NCBI GenBank assembly: GCA_023701125.1
Contig: JAMPXO010000016.1
Span: forward strand, 1-58,585
Direction: 5' to 3'
DNA: 58,585 bases
DNA from: Vicinamibacteria bacterium
GTDB taxonomy: Bacteria; Acidobacteriota; Vicinamibacteria; Fen-336
Shown here piece after piece: positions 26,616 through 36,552 of the stretch (its first letter is position 1; each line of letters begins with the position of its first letter). Position numbers and translations under genes: made by a program. The notes beneath the pieces were generated by a model. It was given only the letters and a program-made list of their open reading frames with translations. It was not told the DNA's origin and searched no databases.

Positions 26616-28009
26616 GCCCGCTCGCGCCGATGCTGACCCTGGGCCTGGTCGCCGAGGCCAGCGGCGGCGCGCTGCCCGCGCCCGCGACGGCGGCGCAGGC
26701 GCTCGCCGGCGTGTCGATCGACTCGCGCACCGTGGCGGCCGGGGAGCTGTTCGTCGCCGTCGCCGGGCCTCGCTTCGACGGCCACGACTTCCTGGCCGAG
26801 GCCCAGGCGCGCGGCGCCGCCGCGGCGCTGGTGAGCCGCGCGGACCAGGTGCCGAGTGGCCTGCCGTCGGTGGTGGTCGCGGACACGACGCGGGCGCTGG
26901 CCGACCTCGCCCGCCACGTGCGCCGGGTGTCGGGCGTGAAGGTGGCGGCGATCACCGGCTCCGCCGGCAAGACCACCACCAAGGAGATGCTGGCGGCCCT
27001 GCTCTCGACCGCCGCGCCGACCCTGAAGACCGAGGGCAACCTCAACAACCAGTACGGCCTGCCGCTGACGTTGCTGCGGCTGCGGCCCGAGCACCGCTAC
27101 GCGGCGCTCGAGCTCGGCATGTCGGCGCCCGGGGAACTGCGCGCGCTGTCGGCGATCGCCGCGCCCGACGTCGCCGCCATCACCAACGTCGGCCGCGCCC
27201 ACCTCGAGTTCTTCGCGGACCAGGACCAGATCGCGGAGGCCAAGGCCGAGGTGCTGGACGGGTTGTCGGCCTGCGGTGTCGCCGTGCTCAACCGCGACGA
27301 CCCGCGGGTGCGCCGCGTCGGCGAGCGTTTTCCCGGCCGCGTGCTCTGGTTCGGCCAGGACCGCGGTTGCGACGCCTCCGTCGAGAACTGGCGCGGCACG
27401 ATCCACGGCATGCGCTTCGACCTGCGCCTGGGCGGCGAGACCCACGACGTCGCGCTGGCGCTGGCCGGCCGCCACCACGTCGCCAATTTCCTGGCCGCCG
27501 CGCTGTGCGCCCACGCGATGGGCGTCGCCCCCGCGCAGATCGCCCAGGCCGCGTCCGGGCTGGCCCCTGCCCGCCGCCGCGGCGAGGTGCTGCGGCTGGG
27601 CTCGGGCGTGACCCTGCTCGACGACAGCTACAACGCCAACCCCGAGGCGGTCGCGGCCGCCGTGGCCGCGCTGGGCCTGGCGGCGAAGGGCCGTCGCGTG
27701 GCGTTCCTCGGCGACATGCTGGAGCTCGGGCCGCAGAGTGCCGAGATCCACGAGGCGACCGCGGCGACGGTGGCGCCCGGCCTCGACGCGCTGGTCGCGG
27801 TCGGGGCCTGGTCCGCGGCGCTGGCCCACGGCGCGTCGCGCTGCGGCCTCGACCGGTCCACGATCCACACCTTCGCCGACTCGGCCGCGGCGGCCGCCGC
27901 CGCGCCGGGCCTGGTGCAGCCGGGCGACGCGGTGCTGGTCAAGGGCTCGCGTGGCTCGCGCATGGACGTGGTCGCCGACGCGCTGGTCGCGGCGCTGGGG
28001 AAGGCCTGA
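26612..28009 (+). CDS. murF: UDP-MurNAc-pentapeptide synthetase
   Basis: A 465-residue Mur ligase that adds D-Ala-D-Ala to the UDP-MurNAc tripeptide. It has [17 protein letters not shown], the P-loop [64 protein letters not shown] and GDMLELG. TTG at 26612 is chosen because it overlaps the murE stop as TTGA, like the other junctions; ATG at 26630 is a possible alternative that removes six residues. It ends in an ATGA-type overlap with mraY. No ddl gene is in the cluster, so D-Ala-D-Ala must come from elsewhere. Confidence 0.94.
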   Translation: MSPLAPMLTLGLVAEASGGALPAPATAAQALAGVSIDSRTVAAGELFVAVAGPRFDGHDFLAEAQARGAAAALVSRADQVPSGLPSVVVADTTRALADLARHVRRVSGVKVAAITGSAGKTTTKEMLAALLSTAAPTLKTEGNLNNQYGLPLTLLRLRPEHRYAALELGMSAPGELRALSAIAAPDVAAITNVGRAHLEFFADQDQIAEAKAEVLDGLSACGVAVLNRDDPRVRRVGERFPGRVLWFGQDRGCDASVENWRGTIHGMRFDLRLGGETHDVALALAGRHHVANFLAAALCAHAMGVAPAQIAQAASGLAPARRRGEVLRLGSGVTLLDDSYNANPEAVAAAVAALGLAAKGRRVAFLGDMLELGPQSAEIHEATAATVAPGLDALVAVGAWSAALAHGASRCGLDRSTIHTFADSAAAAAAAPGLVQPGDAVLVKGSRGSRMDVVADALVAALGKA

Positions 28010-29094
28010 TGCTCTTCCACCTGCTCTACGCGCTGCGCAGCGAGATCTCCGGCCTCAACGTCGTCCGTTACGTTACCTTCCGCACCGCGGTCGCCAGCCT
28101 GACGGCGTTCTTCCTGGTGCTGTTGCTGGGGCCGTGGCTGATCGAGCGCCTGCGCAGGTTCCAGATCGGCCAGCAGATCCGCAGCGACGGTCCGCAGTCG
28201 CACCAGGCCAAGGCCGGCACGCCGACGATGGGCGGGCTGCTGATCCTGGCCGGCATCCTGGTGCCGACCCTGCTGTGGGCCGACCTGACCAACCACAACG
28301 TGTGGATCCTGATCCTCTCGACGCTGGCCTTCGGCTCGATCGGCTTCTGGGACGACTACACGAAGGTCGCCCGCAAGCGCTCGCTGGGCCTCACCGCGCG
28401 CCAGAAGCTGCTGCTGCAGTTCACGGTCGGGCTGTCGCTGGGTGCGACGCTGTACGCGCTGGCCCAGCAGGGCGCGTTCTCGACCCGGATCGTGTTCCCG
28501 TTCTTCAAGACGTTCCAGCCCGACCTGCACGGGCTCTACATCGTGTTCGTGGCGCTGCTCGTGGTCTGGGCGTCGAACGCGGTGAACCTGACCGATGGCC
28601 TCGACGGGCTGGCGATCGGCTCGACGCTGATCTCCGCCGGCGCCTTCACCGTGCTCGCCTACGTCTGCGGCCACCGCGTGTTCTCCAGCTACCTCGACCT
28701 GGCGTTCATGCCGGGCGCCCACGAGGTGACGGTGTTCTGCGGCGCGATGGTCGGCGCCTCGCTCGGCTTCCTGTGGTGGAACTGCTACCCGGCGCAGGTG
28801 TTCATGGGCGACGTCGGCAGCCTGTCGCTGGGTGGCGCGCTCGGCACCGTGGCGATCCTGATCAAGCAGGAGCTGCTGTTCCTGCCGATCGGCGGGCTGT
28901 TCGTGATCGAGGCGCTGTCCGTGATGCTGCAGGTCGGCTCGTTCAAGCTGACCGGCAAGCGCATCTTCCGCATGGCGCCGCTGCACCACCACTTCGAGCT
29001 GATCGGCTGGAAGGAACCGCAGGTGATCGTCCGCTTCTGGATCGCCGCGTTCGTCTTCGCCCTGTTCAGCCTGACCACGTTGAAGCTGCGATGA
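28009..29094 (+). CDS. mraY: Phospho-N-acetylmuramoyl-pentapeptide transferase
   Basis: A 361-residue polytopic membrane enzyme that makes lipid I from UDP-MurNAc-pentapeptide and undecaprenyl phosphate. Typical segments are [16 protein letters not shown] near the N-terminus, [16 protein letters not shown], the catalytic [25 protein letters not shown] and [21 protein letters not shown]. About ten hydrophobic helices can be drawn. It overlaps murF and murD by one and four bases, so it is fully coupled in the operon. Confidence 0.96.
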   Translation: MLFHLLYALRSEISGLNVVRYVTFRTAVASLTAFFLVLLLGPWLIERLRRFQIGQQIRSDGPQSHQAKAGTPTMGGLLILAGILVPTLLWADLTNHNVWILILSTLAFGSIGFWDDYTKVARKRSLGLTARQKLLLQFTVGLSLGATLYALAQQGAFSTRIVFPFFKTFQPDLHGLYIVFVALLVVWASNAVNLTDGLDGLAIGSTLISAGAFTVLAYVCGHRVFSSYLDLAFMPGAHEVTVFCGAMVGASLGFLWWNCYPAQVFMGDVGSLSLGGALGTVAILIKQELLFLPIGGLFVIEALSVMLQVGSFKLTGKRIFRMAPLHHHFELIGWKEPQVIVRFWIAAFVFALFSLTTLKLR

Positions 29095-30494
29095 GCGCGA
29101 CGCCCCGCCGCGCGCTGGTCGTCGGTCTCGCCCGCTCGGGCGTGGCGGCGGCGGAGCTGCTGCTGGCCGAGGGTGCGAGCGTCACCGTCACCGACCTGCA
29201 GCCCGAGGCGGCGCTCGCCGATCGGGCCGCGCGGCTGCGCTCCGCGGGCGCCCGGCTCGAGCTGGGCGGGCACGTCCGCCAGAGCTTCGAGCAGGCCGCG
29301 CTGGTGGTGGTCTCGCCGGGCGTGCCGTGGGATCACGCCGACCTGGCCGCGGCCCGCGCCGCCGGTGCCCTGGTGATCGGCGAGCTGGAGTTGTTCGCGC
29401 GCCGTGCGCAAGGCCCGGTCACGGCCGTCACCGGCAGCAAGGGCAAGTCGACGACGACCGCGGCGCTCGGCGCGATGCTGCGCGAGGCGTTCCCCGACGT
29501 GCGCACGGGCGGCAACCTCGGCGCCGCGGCCTGTGGCCTGCTCACGGGCCACGACGCCTCCACCCGCTTCGTGATCGAGGTGTCGAGCTTCCAGCTCGAG
29601 GCCCAGTCGTCGCTGCACCCACGAGTGGCCGTGTTCCTCAACCTCTCGGCCGACCACCTGGAGCGCCACGGCACGCTGGCCGTCTACGCCCAGGCCAAGG
29701 CCCGCCTGTTCGCCCGCCAGACCCCCGACGACTGGGCTGTGGTCGGTGCCGACGATCCGCAGGTGCTGGCGCTGGCGACCGCCGGCCGCGCGCGGGTGAT
29801 CGGCTTCGCGCGCAATGCCATCGTCCACCCGGCGCTGGCCGGCTCGGCCGCGTTCGAGAACGGCCGTGCAGTGCTGCGCCGCGACGGCGTCGCCGAGGTG
29901 CTGTTCGAGCGCGGTTCGCTCCAGCTCCCCGGCGAGCACCTGCACCTCGACCTGCTCGCGGCCGCCGCCGCGGCCCGGCTGCAGGGCGCGCCGGTCGACG
30001 CGATCGCCCGCGCCGCCGCCGCGTTCCGCGGCCTGCCCGACGTGCTGGAGCCGGCCGGCGAGATCGCCGGCGTGCGCTTCGTGAACGACACCAAGGCCAC
30101 CAACGTCGACGCGGTGCGCAAGAGCCTGGAGGCGTTCGCGGCGCCGGTGGTGCTGATCCTGGGCGGCCGCTACAAGGGCGGCGACTTCCGGCTGTTGCGC
30201 GACTACGTGCGCCCGCGCGCGGCGCTGCGGCTCAAGGCGGTGATGGCGATCGGCGAGGCGCGGCCGCTGGTCAACGAGGCGCTCGCCGACGTCGTGCCCG
30301 TGGTCGACTGCGACAGCCTCAAGGACGCGGTGACCTCGGGCCTGGCCGCGGCCGAGGCCGGCGAGGTCGTGCTGCTGGCGCCGGGCTGCGCCAGCTTCGA
30401 CATGTTCCGCGACTACGCGGACCGCGGCGCGCAGTTCCGCGAAGCGGTCGCCTGGCTGCGCCAGCGCGTGCCGGCGGCTGGAGTGCCGGCGTAA
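29091..30494 (+). CDS. murD: UDP-MurNAc-L-alanine:D-glutamate ligase
   Basis: A 467-residue Mur ligase. The Rossmann-like N-terminus ([19 protein letters not shown]) is followed by [11 protein letters not shown], the P-loop [62 protein letters not shown] and [12 protein letters not shown]. It adds D-Glu to UDP-MurNAc-L-Ala in the cytoplasm. The start overlaps mraY (ATGA), and the stop overlaps the ftsW start (TAATG). Confidence 0.96.
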   Translation: MSATPRRALVVGLARSGVAAAELLLAEGASVTVTDLQPEAALADRAARLRSAGARLELGGHVRQSFEQAALVVVSPGVPWDHADLAAARAAGALVIGELELFARRAQGPVTAVTGSKGKSTTTAALGAMLREAFPDVRTGGNLGAAACGLLTGHDASTRFVIEVSSFQLEAQSSLHPRVAVFLNLSADHLERHGTLAVYAQAKARLFARQTPDDWAVVGADDPQVLALATAGRARVIGFARNAIVHPALAGSAAFENGRAVLRRDGVAEVLFERGSLQLPGEHLHLDLLAAAAAARLQGAPVDAIARAAAAFRGLPDVLEPAGEIAGVRFVNDTKATNVDAVRKSLEAFAAPVVLILGGRYKGGDFRLLRDYVRPRAALRLKAVMAIGEARPLVNEALADVVPVVDCDSLKDAVTSGLAAAEAGEVVLLAPGCASFDMFRDYADRGAQFREAVAWLRQRVPAAGVPA

Positions 30495-31591
30495 TGGCCA
30501 AGAAACTGTCCGCCGACCTGATGCTGTTCGCGGTCACCGCCGCGCTGCTCGGCTTCGGCCTGGTGATGGTGTGGAGCGCGTCGTCCGCGCTGGCCCAGGA
30601 GCAGCACGGCTCCGCCTACCACTTCTTCCTGCGCCAGCTCGGCTGGGCGCTGTGCGGCCTGATCGCGATGATCCTGGCGATGCGGGTCGACTACCGGCGG
30701 CTGCGCAACCCCGCCGTCGTCTACGGCCTGTTCGGGCTGACCAGCATCCTGCTGATCACCGTGCTGTTCATGCCCGCGGTCAACGACGTGCACCGCTGGT
30801 TCCGGCTCGGCGCGCTGTCGTTCCAGCCGGTCGAGCTGGCCAAGCTGTCGCTGATCCTGTTCCTGGCCTTCCACCTCGAGCGCAAGCGCGAGCAAGTCGA
30901 CCACTTCCTGCCCACGCTGTTCCCGGCCCTGCTGCTGCTCGGCTGGTACGCGTTCCTGGTCTTCTCCCAGCCCGACCTCGGCTCCGCTTTCACGCTCGGC
31001 CTGATCGCCTGCGCGATGATGTTCCTGGCTGGCGTGCGGCTGCGCTACTTCGCACTGCTGTTCGCCGCCGCGGTGCCGGTGATGGCGTGGGCGGTGCTCA
31101 CGGCCAACTACCGGGTCGCCCGCATCCAGGCCTTCCTCGACCCGTGGGCGGCGGAGCGCCGCTCCGGCTCCGGCTACCAGTTGATCCAGAGCCTGATCGC
31201 GGTCGGCACCGGCGGCGTCACCGGCGCCGGCTTCATGGAGGGCCAGCAGAAGCTGTTCTACCTGCCCTACCCCTACTCCGACTTCATCTACGCGGTGATC
31301 GGCGAGGAGCTGGGGCTGGTCGGGGCGGCGCTCGTGGTCCTCGCCTTCACGCTGTTCCTGTGGCGCGGGTTGCGCGCGGCCTGGCGCGCGCCCGATGCCT
31401 TCGGCCTGCTGCTGGCCGCCGGCGTCACCCTCGCCATCGTGCTGCAGGCCTTCATCAACCTGAGCGTCGTGCTCGGGCTGCTGCCGACCAAGGGCATCCC
31501 GCTGCCGTTCATCTCGGCGGGCGGCTCCTCGCTGCTGTTCACGCTGGTCGGCGTCGGCCTGGTGCTCAACGTGTCGCAGCATGCGGACTGA
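30494..31591 (+). CDS. ftsW: Septal peptidoglycan glycosyltransferase FtsW
   Basis: A 365-residue SEDS-family membrane protein. Features are LMLFAVTAALLGFGLVMVWSASS in helix one, VNDVHRWFRLG, the conserved FQPVELAKLSLILFLA, SQPDLGSAF, the extracellular RRSGSGYQLIQSLIAVGTGG, DFIYAVIGEELGLVGA and the end PTKGIPLPFISAGGSS. About ten helices are apparent. SEDS proteins polymerise lipid II together with the matching class B PBP, here FtsI seven genes upstream. Confidence 0.95.
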   Translation: MAKKLSADLMLFAVTAALLGFGLVMVWSASSALAQEQHGSAYHFFLRQLGWALCGLIAMILAMRVDYRRLRNPAVVYGLFGLTSILLITVLFMPAVNDVHRWFRLGALSFQPVELAKLSLILFLAFHLERKREQVDHFLPTLFPALLLLGWYAFLVFSQPDLGSAFTLGLIACAMMFLAGVRLRYFALLFAAAVPVMAWAVLTANYRVARIQAFLDPWAAERRSGSGYQLIQSLIAVGTGGVTGAGFMEGQQKLFYLPYPYSDFIYAVIGEELGLVGAALVVLAFTLFLWRGLRAAWRAPDAFGLLLAAGVTLAIVLQAFINLSVVLGLLPTKGIPLPFISAGGSSLLFTLVGVGLVLNVSQHAD

Positions 31592-31594
31592 ACC

Positions 31595-32668
31595 GTGGGC
31601 CTCACCTTCCTGGTCGCGGCCGGCGGCACCGGCGGCCACATCTTCCCCGGCATCGCCGTCGCCGACGCGCTGCGCCTTCGCGACGGGGACGTCCGCGTCG
31701 TCTTCGTCGGCACCGACCGCGGGCTCGAGTCGCGGCTCGTGCCGCGCGCCGGCTACCCGCTCGAGAAGCTGCCGATCCTGCCGCTCAACGGCGTCGGCGC
31801 GATCCGCGCGTTGCGTGGCCTGCTCGCCCTGCCGCGCGCGTTCTGGCGCGCCGCAGCGCTGCTGCGCCGCGAGCGGCCGCGGGCGGTGCTCGGCATCGGC
31901 GGCTACGCGGGCGGCCCGATCGTCCTGCTCGCCGCGCTGCTCGGGGTGCGCACGGTGATCCTCGAGCCCAACGCCCGGCCCGGCTTCACCAACCGCGTGC
32001 TGCGCCCGTTCGTGCGCCGCGCCGCCTGTGCGTTCGAGAGCGCGCGCCTGTACTACGGCGCGCGCGGCGTGCTGACCGGCAACCCGGTGCGCGGCGGCTT
32101 CGCGAGGATCGCGCCGCGCGAGGTGCTTTCGCCGCTCACGTTGCTGGTGTTCGGCGGCAGCCAGGGCTCGCGGGTGCTGAACGAGGCGATGGTCGCCGCC
32201 CTGCCGTCGCTGCCCGCGGCAGGCGAGCTGCGGATCGTCCACCAGACCGGGCCCAGCGCCCACGCGCCCGTCGCGGCAGCCTACGCCGCGGCCGGCCGCG
32301 AGGCCCAGGTCGCGCCGTTTCTCGACGACATGGAGGCGCAGCTCGCCGCCGCCGACCTCGTGCTGTGCCGCGCCGGGGCGACCACCTGCGCCGAGCTGTG
32401 CGCCGCCGGCCGGCCGGCCGTGCTGGTGCCGTTGCGCGGCGCCGCCGACGACCACCAGCGGGCCAACGCCGTGGCGATGCAGACCGCCGGGGCGGCGCGG
32501 ATGATCGTCGAGGACGAGCTGTCGGGAGCGACGCTGGCCGGCGCCCTGCGCGAGCTGCTCGCCGACCCCGCAGCGCTGTCGCGGATGGGCGCTGCGGCCC
32601 GCGGCCTGGCCCGCACCGACGCCGCCGCGCGGGTGGCGGCGCTGCTGCACGGCGAGGAGGCGGCATGA
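31595..32668 (+). CDS. murG: UDP-GlcNAc:lipid I GlcNAc transferase
   Basis: A 357-residue GT28 enzyme starting at GTG 31595. Signatures are AAGGTGGHIFPGIAVADAL at the N-terminus, VLGIGGYAGGPIVLLAALL, LEPNARPGFTNRVL, LTGNPVRGGF, LLVFGGSQGSRVLNEAM and the donor-site ATTCAELCAAGRPAVLVPL. It converts lipid I to lipid II at the inner face of the membrane. The end overlaps murC by four bases (ATGA). Confidence 0.96.
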   Translation: MGLTFLVAAGGTGGHIFPGIAVADALRLRDGDVRVVFVGTDRGLESRLVPRAGYPLEKLPILPLNGVGAIRALRGLLALPRAFWRAAALLRRERPRAVLGIGGYAGGPIVLLAALLGVRTVILEPNARPGFTNRVLRPFVRRAACAFESARLYYGARGVLTGNPVRGGFARIAPREVLSPLTLLVFGGSQGSRVLNEAMVAALPSLPAAGELRIVHQTGPSAHAPVAAAYAAAGREAQVAPFLDDMEAQLAAADLVLCRAGATTCAELCAAGRPAVLVPLRGAADDHQRANAVAMQTAGAARMIVEDELSGATLAGALRELLADPAALSRMGAAARGLARTDAAARVAALLHGEEAA

Positions 32669-34035
32669 GGGGCGTGCGCCGCATCCACTTCGTCGGCATC
32701 GCCGGCGCCGGCATGAGCGGCATCGCCGAGCTGCTGCTGGCCCAGGGCTACGAGGTCTCGGGCAGCGACCTGAAGCCGGGGCCGGTGGGCGAGCGGCTGG
32801 CGCGGCTCGGCGTCCGGGTCGAGACCGGCCATGCCGCGGAGCACGTCGGTGACGCCCAGGTGGTGGTCGTGTCTTCGGCGGTGCCGGTCGACAACGCCGA
32901 GGTCCTGGCCGCGCGGCAGCGCGGCGTACCGGTCATCCCGCGCGCGGAGATGCTGGCCGAGCTGATGCGCCTGAAGCAGGGCGTCGTCGTCGGCGGCAGC
33001 CACGGCAAGACCACCACCACGTCGATGGTGGCGGCGGTGCTCGAGTACGGCGGCCTGGACCCGAGCGTGATCGTGGGTGGCCGCCTGCGCGCGCTCGACT
33101 CCGGGGCGCGGATGGGCAGCGGCCTGTACCTGGTGGCGGAGGCGGACGAGTCGGACCGCTCGTTCCTCAAGCTGCAGCCGGTGATCGCCGTCGTCACCAA
33201 CGTCGACCGCGAGCACCTCGACGCCTACGCCGACCTGGCCGACGTGCAGGCCGCGTTCCTCGACTTCCTGAACAAGGTGCCTTTCTACGGTGCCGCCATC
33301 GTGTGCCTCGACGACGCCCCGCTGGCGGCGCTGCTGCCGCGGCTGACCCGGCGCGTGATCGGCTACGGCACCGGCGCGACCGCCCGCGTCACGGCCCGCG
33401 ACGTCGTGCTGGAGGCCAGCGGCTCGCGCTACACGGCCCTGGTCGACGGCCGCGAGCTGGGCTCGATCCAGCTCGCCGTGCCCGGCCGCCACAACGTGCT
33501 GAACTCGCTGGCCGCGCTGGCCGTGGGGCTGGAGCTGGAGCTGCCGTTCGAGCGCATCGTCGCCGGCCTGCAGAGCTTCTCGGGCGTCGATCGCCGCTTC
33601 CAGCGCCGCGGCGAAGCGGGCGGCATCACCGTCGTCGACGACTACGGCCACCATCCCGCCGAGATCCGCGCGACGCTGGAGACGCTGCGGCTGGTCGCGG
33701 GCGAGCGCCGCACGCTGGTCGTGTTCCAGCCCCACCGCTACACCCGTACCCAGGCGCTGTGGGACGACTTCTGCACCGCCTTCGCCGACGCCGACGTGTT
33801 GCTCGTGTGCGACGTCTACGCGGCGGGCGAGGCGGTGATCGAGGGCGTCGACGCCCGCAGGCTGGCGGCCGCCCTGCGCGCGCGCGGCCACGACGACGTG
33901 AGCTACGCGGGCGGTGTCGCCGAAGCCGCGCGGCGGCTGCTCGAGCGGGCCCGCCCCGGCGACGTCGTGCTGACGCTGGGGGCCGGCAACGTCGCCCAGG
34001 CGGCCGACGCGCTGCTGCAGCGGGGGGCGGCATGA
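32665..34035 (+). CDS. murC: UDP-MurNAc:L-alanine ligase
   Basis: A 456-residue Mur ligase. The N-terminus HFVGIAGAGMSGIAELLL with VSGSDLKPG binds the nucleotide sugar. The P-loop is VVGGSHGKTTTTSMVA, followed by EADESDRSFL, TNVDREHLDAY and the C-terminal DYGHHPAEI and FQPHRYTRT. It adds the first amino acid of the stem peptide. In many dcw clusters murC is followed by murB and ddlB, but here the next gene is ftsQ, with a four-base overlap. Confidence 0.96.
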   Translation: MRGVRRIHFVGIAGAGMSGIAELLLAQGYEVSGSDLKPGPVGERLARLGVRVETGHAAEHVGDAQVVVVSSAVPVDNAEVLAARQRGVPVIPRAEMLAELMRLKQGVVVGGSHGKTTTTSMVAAVLEYGGLDPSVIVGGRLRALDSGARMGSGLYLVAEADESDRSFLKLQPVIAVVTNVDREHLDAYADLADVQAAFLDFLNKVPFYGAAIVCLDDAPLAALLPRLTRRVIGYGTGATARVTARDVVLEASGSRYTALVDGRELGSIQLAVPGRHNVLNSLAALAVGLELELPFERIVAGLQSFSGVDRRFQRRGEAGGITVVDDYGHHPAEIRATLETLRLVAGERRTLVVFQPHRYTRTQALWDDFCTAFADADVLLVCDVYAAGEAVIEGVDARRLAAALRARGHDDVSYAGGVAEAARRLLERARPGDVVLTLGAGNVAQAADALLQRGAA

Positions 34036-35054
34036 GCGTGCTGCACGACGACCCGCTGCTCGACCTGCCGCTGGGCCGGATCGAAGCTGGCGTCGCGGAG
34101 GAAGGGCCGTTCCTGCGCTCGCGGGCGCGCGGTCGCAAGCGCGCCCGCCGCGGCGCGCTGCACCGCCTGGCGCTGCTGGTCCAGGTCACCGGCGTCGTCG
34201 CCGTCGCGGTGGCGGCGCTGGTGGTCGGCTACGGCAAGGTGATGGCGTCGGAGCGGCTGCGCGTGGCCCGCGTCGACGTCAAGGGCCAGCGCTTCCTGTC
34301 CGAGGGCGAGGTGCGCGAGCTGCTCGGCCGCGCGGTCGGCGAGAACATCCTCGGCCTCGACATCGCGCAGCTCAAGCACAAGCTGCTGGCTTCGCCGTGG
34401 GTCGCCGACGCGACCGTGCGCCGCACGCTGCCCGACGCGCTGCAGGTCGAGATCCGCGAGCGGGTGCCGCTGGCGCTGGCCGAGCTGGAGCGGCTGTACC
34501 TGATGGACGCCGCCGGCGCCCTGATCGACATCTACGGCCCGCGTACCGCGGGCTTCGACCTGCCGATCGTGCGCGGCCTGGCCGGCTCCACCGGCGAGGC
34601 GCGGCGGGCGCGGGCCGAGCGCGCGGGCGCGCTGCTGGCCGACCTCGGCGACCTCGGCAGCGAGGTGTCCGAGGTCGAGGTCGAAGACAGCGGCGACTTG
34701 CGGGTGACGCTGCGCGGCCACGGCGAGGTGCTGCGCCTCGGCGCGCCGCCCTACCGCGAGCGGCTGGCTTCGTTCCTCGAGCTGCGCCGCGAGATCGCCG
34801 CCCGCGCGCCGCGCGCCCTGTACTACGACCTGCGCTTCCGCGACCGGATCTACGCGAAGCAGGACCCGACGCCGGAGCCGACGCCGACGCAGACTCCCGC
34901 GCCGCGCGCGGTCGTCGCCCGTCCGGCGCCGCGCCCCCCGTTCGCCGCACCCGTTCAGAGCCTCCCGTCCGCCGTCGCCCTCCCGTCCGCGGAGACCCCT
35001 CCTCCCGCGCCGACGCCGACGCCGTTCGGGACCCGTCCCCAGGGGCACCCCTAG
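34032..35054 (+). CDS. ftsQ: Cell division protein FtsQ/DivIB
   Basis: A 340-residue bitopic protein. A basic cytoplasmic N-terminus (RSRARGRKRARRG) is followed by one helix (VQVTGVVAVAVAALVVGYG). The POTRA-like domain has RVARVDVKGQRFLSEGEVRELLG and the FtsQ-type segment HKLLASPWVADATVRRTLPD. The beta domain and a Pro/Thr-rich tail of about 60 residues (PTPEPTPTQTPAP and on) complete it. FtsQ scaffolds FtsL and FtsB in the divisome. The long low-complexity tail is atypical. Confidence 0.9.
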   Translation: MSVLHDDPLLDLPLGRIEAGVAEEGPFLRSRARGRKRARRGALHRLALLVQVTGVVAVAVAALVVGYGKVMASERLRVARVDVKGQRFLSEGEVRELLGRAVGENILGLDIAQLKHKLLASPWVADATVRRTLPDALQVEIRERVPLALAELERLYLMDAAGALIDIYGPRTAGFDLPIVRGLAGSTGEARRARAERAGALLADLGDLGSEVSEVEVEDSGDLRVTLRGHGEVLRLGAPPYRERLASFLELRREIAARAPRALYYDLRFRDRIYAKQDPTPEPTPTQTPAPRAVVARPAPRPPFAAPVQSLPSAVALPSAETPPPAPTPTPFGTRPQGHP

Positions 35055-35057
35055 ACC

Positions 35058-36305
35058 ATGGCCAAGAAGAAGGACCGTTACATCGTCGGCCTCGACATCG
35101 GCACCCAGAAGGTGTGCGCGATCGTGGCCGAGATCACCGACGAAGGCCGCCTCGACGTGATCGGCATCGGCCAGACCGACTCCAAGGGCGTGCGCAAGGG
35201 CGTGATCATCAACCTCGACGCCACCATCGAGGCGATCAAGAAGGTCGTCGAGGAGGCGGAGCTGATGGCCGGGGTCGAGATCGGCTCGGCCTTCGTCTCG
35301 CTGTGCGGCACCCACGTCCGCGGCTTCAACAGCCGCGGCGTGATCGCCGTCTCCGGCAAGAGCCGCCGCATCGAGCGCGAGGACGTGCAGCGCGCGATCG
35401 AGGCCGCCAAGGCGGTGTCGATCCCGCTCGACCGCGAGATCCTGCACGTGCTGCCGCAGGAGTTCGTGGTCGACGACCAGGACGGCATCCCCGACCCGAC
35501 CGGCATGACCGGCACCCGGCTCGAGGTCAACGTCCACGTCGTCACCTGCTCGCAGACCTCCGCCCAGAACGTGATCACCTGCGTGAACCGCGCCGGGCTC
35601 GAGGTGCAGGACACGGTGCTGGCACAACTGGCGGCGGCCGAAGCCTGCGTCACCTCCGACGAGAAGGACCTGGGCGTCGCGCTGGTCGACGTCGGCTGCG
35701 GCACCACGGACCTCGCCATCTTCGAGAAGGGCGCGCTCTGGCACACCGCGATCCTGCAGGTCGGCGGCGAGCACTTCACCAACGACATCGCGGTCGCGCT
35801 GCGCACGCCGGTCGGCGAGGCCGAGAAGATCAAGAAGAAGCACGGCTGCGCGCTGACCTCGATGATCCCGGAAGAGGACTCGATCGAGGTGCCGGCGGTC
35901 GGCGGCCGGCGGCCGCGGATCATGGCCCGCCAGGTGCTGGGCGACGTGGTGCAGGCGCGGGCGGAGGAGATCTGCCAGCTGGTGCTGACCGAGATCCGCC
36001 GCGCCGGCTTCGACCGCTCGCTCAACAGCGGCGTCGTGCTGACGGGCGGTGGCTCGATCCTCGAGGGCCTGCCCGAGATCGCGGAGCAGATCTTCGACAT
36101 GCCGGTGCGCCGCGGCGCGCCGGCCGGCATCGGCGGGCTGGTCGACGTGGTGGCGAGCCCCGTGTACTCGACGGCCGTGGGCCTCGTGCTGTGGGGCTAC
36201 CGGCGGCGGATGGGACGCGAGCTGGGGATCTCGCGACAGGTGGCGACGGGGACTTTCGGCCGCATCTCCGGGCGTCTCAAGAACTGGCTGCAGGACTTCT
36301 TCTGA
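35058..36305 (+). CDS. ftsA: Cell division protein FtsA
   Basis: A 415-residue actin-like protein. The ATPase phosphate-1 motif is [16 protein letters not shown]. The 1C subdomain includes [19 protein letters not shown]. Phosphate-2 is [18 protein letters not shown], and the adenosine motif is [13 protein letters not shown]. The C-terminal [15 protein letters not shown] is the amphipathic membrane-targeting helix that tethers FtsZ to the membrane. A small zinc-ribbon gene lies between it and ftsZ, where other bacteria usually have no gene. Confidence 0.95.
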   Translation: MAKKKDRYIVGLDIGTQKVCAIVAEITDEGRLDVIGIGQTDSKGVRKGVIINLDATIEAIKKVVEEAELMAGVEIGSAFVSLCGTHVRGFNSRGVIAVSGKSRRIEREDVQRAIEAAKAVSIPLDREILHVLPQEFVVDDQDGIPDPTGMTGTRLEVNVHVVTCSQTSAQNVITCVNRAGLEVQDTVLAQLAAAEACVTSDEKDLGVALVDVGCGTTDLAIFEKGALWHTAILQVGGEHFTNDIAVALRTPVGEAEKIKKKHGCALTSMIPEEDSIEVPAVGGRRPRIMARQVLGDVVQARAEEICQLVLTEIRRAGFDRSLNSGVVLTGGGSILEGLPEIAEQIFDMPVRRGAPAGIGGLVDVVASPVYSTAVGLVLWGYRRRMGRELGISRQVATGTFGRISGRLKNWLQDFF

Positions 36306-36325
36306 TCGCGGCGGGAGGCAAGCGC

Positions 36326-36529
36326 ATGCAGACGAGAACGGAAGCGGCGGCGTGGCCGCCGGTACCGCTGTTCCGCCGACCGGGTGGCGAGGTGCGCGGG
36401 CGCGACGCGCGCGCCGACGCCGACCGCGAGCCGCGCTGCGAGATGTGTGGCGCCACGGTGATCGCGCATCACTGCAAGCGGATCTGCCTGCGCTGCGGGT
36501 TCATGACCGGGTGCTCGGAAGGCATCTAA
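36326..36529 (+). CDS. Small zinc-ribbon protein between ftsA and ftsZ
   Basis: A 67-residue protein. ATG at 36326 is preceded by GGGAGG at a good distance. The first 40 residues are Arg/Pro-rich and likely disordered. The rest has a CxxC knuckle (CEMCGATV), HHC, a second CxxC (CLRCGF) and TGCSEG at the end, giving two metal-binding pairs plus two extra cysteines. It lies 20 bases behind ftsA and 23 ahead of ftsZ, so it should be cotranscribed with both. The function is unknown. A metal-dependent adaptor or nucleic-acid-binding role is possible but not shown. Confidence 0.72.
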   Translation: MQTRTEAAAWPPVPLFRRPGGEVRGRDARADADREPRCEMCGATVIAHHCKRICLRCGFMTGCSEGI

Positions 36530-36552
36530 CGGAAAAGGGTGAGGGAAGACGC

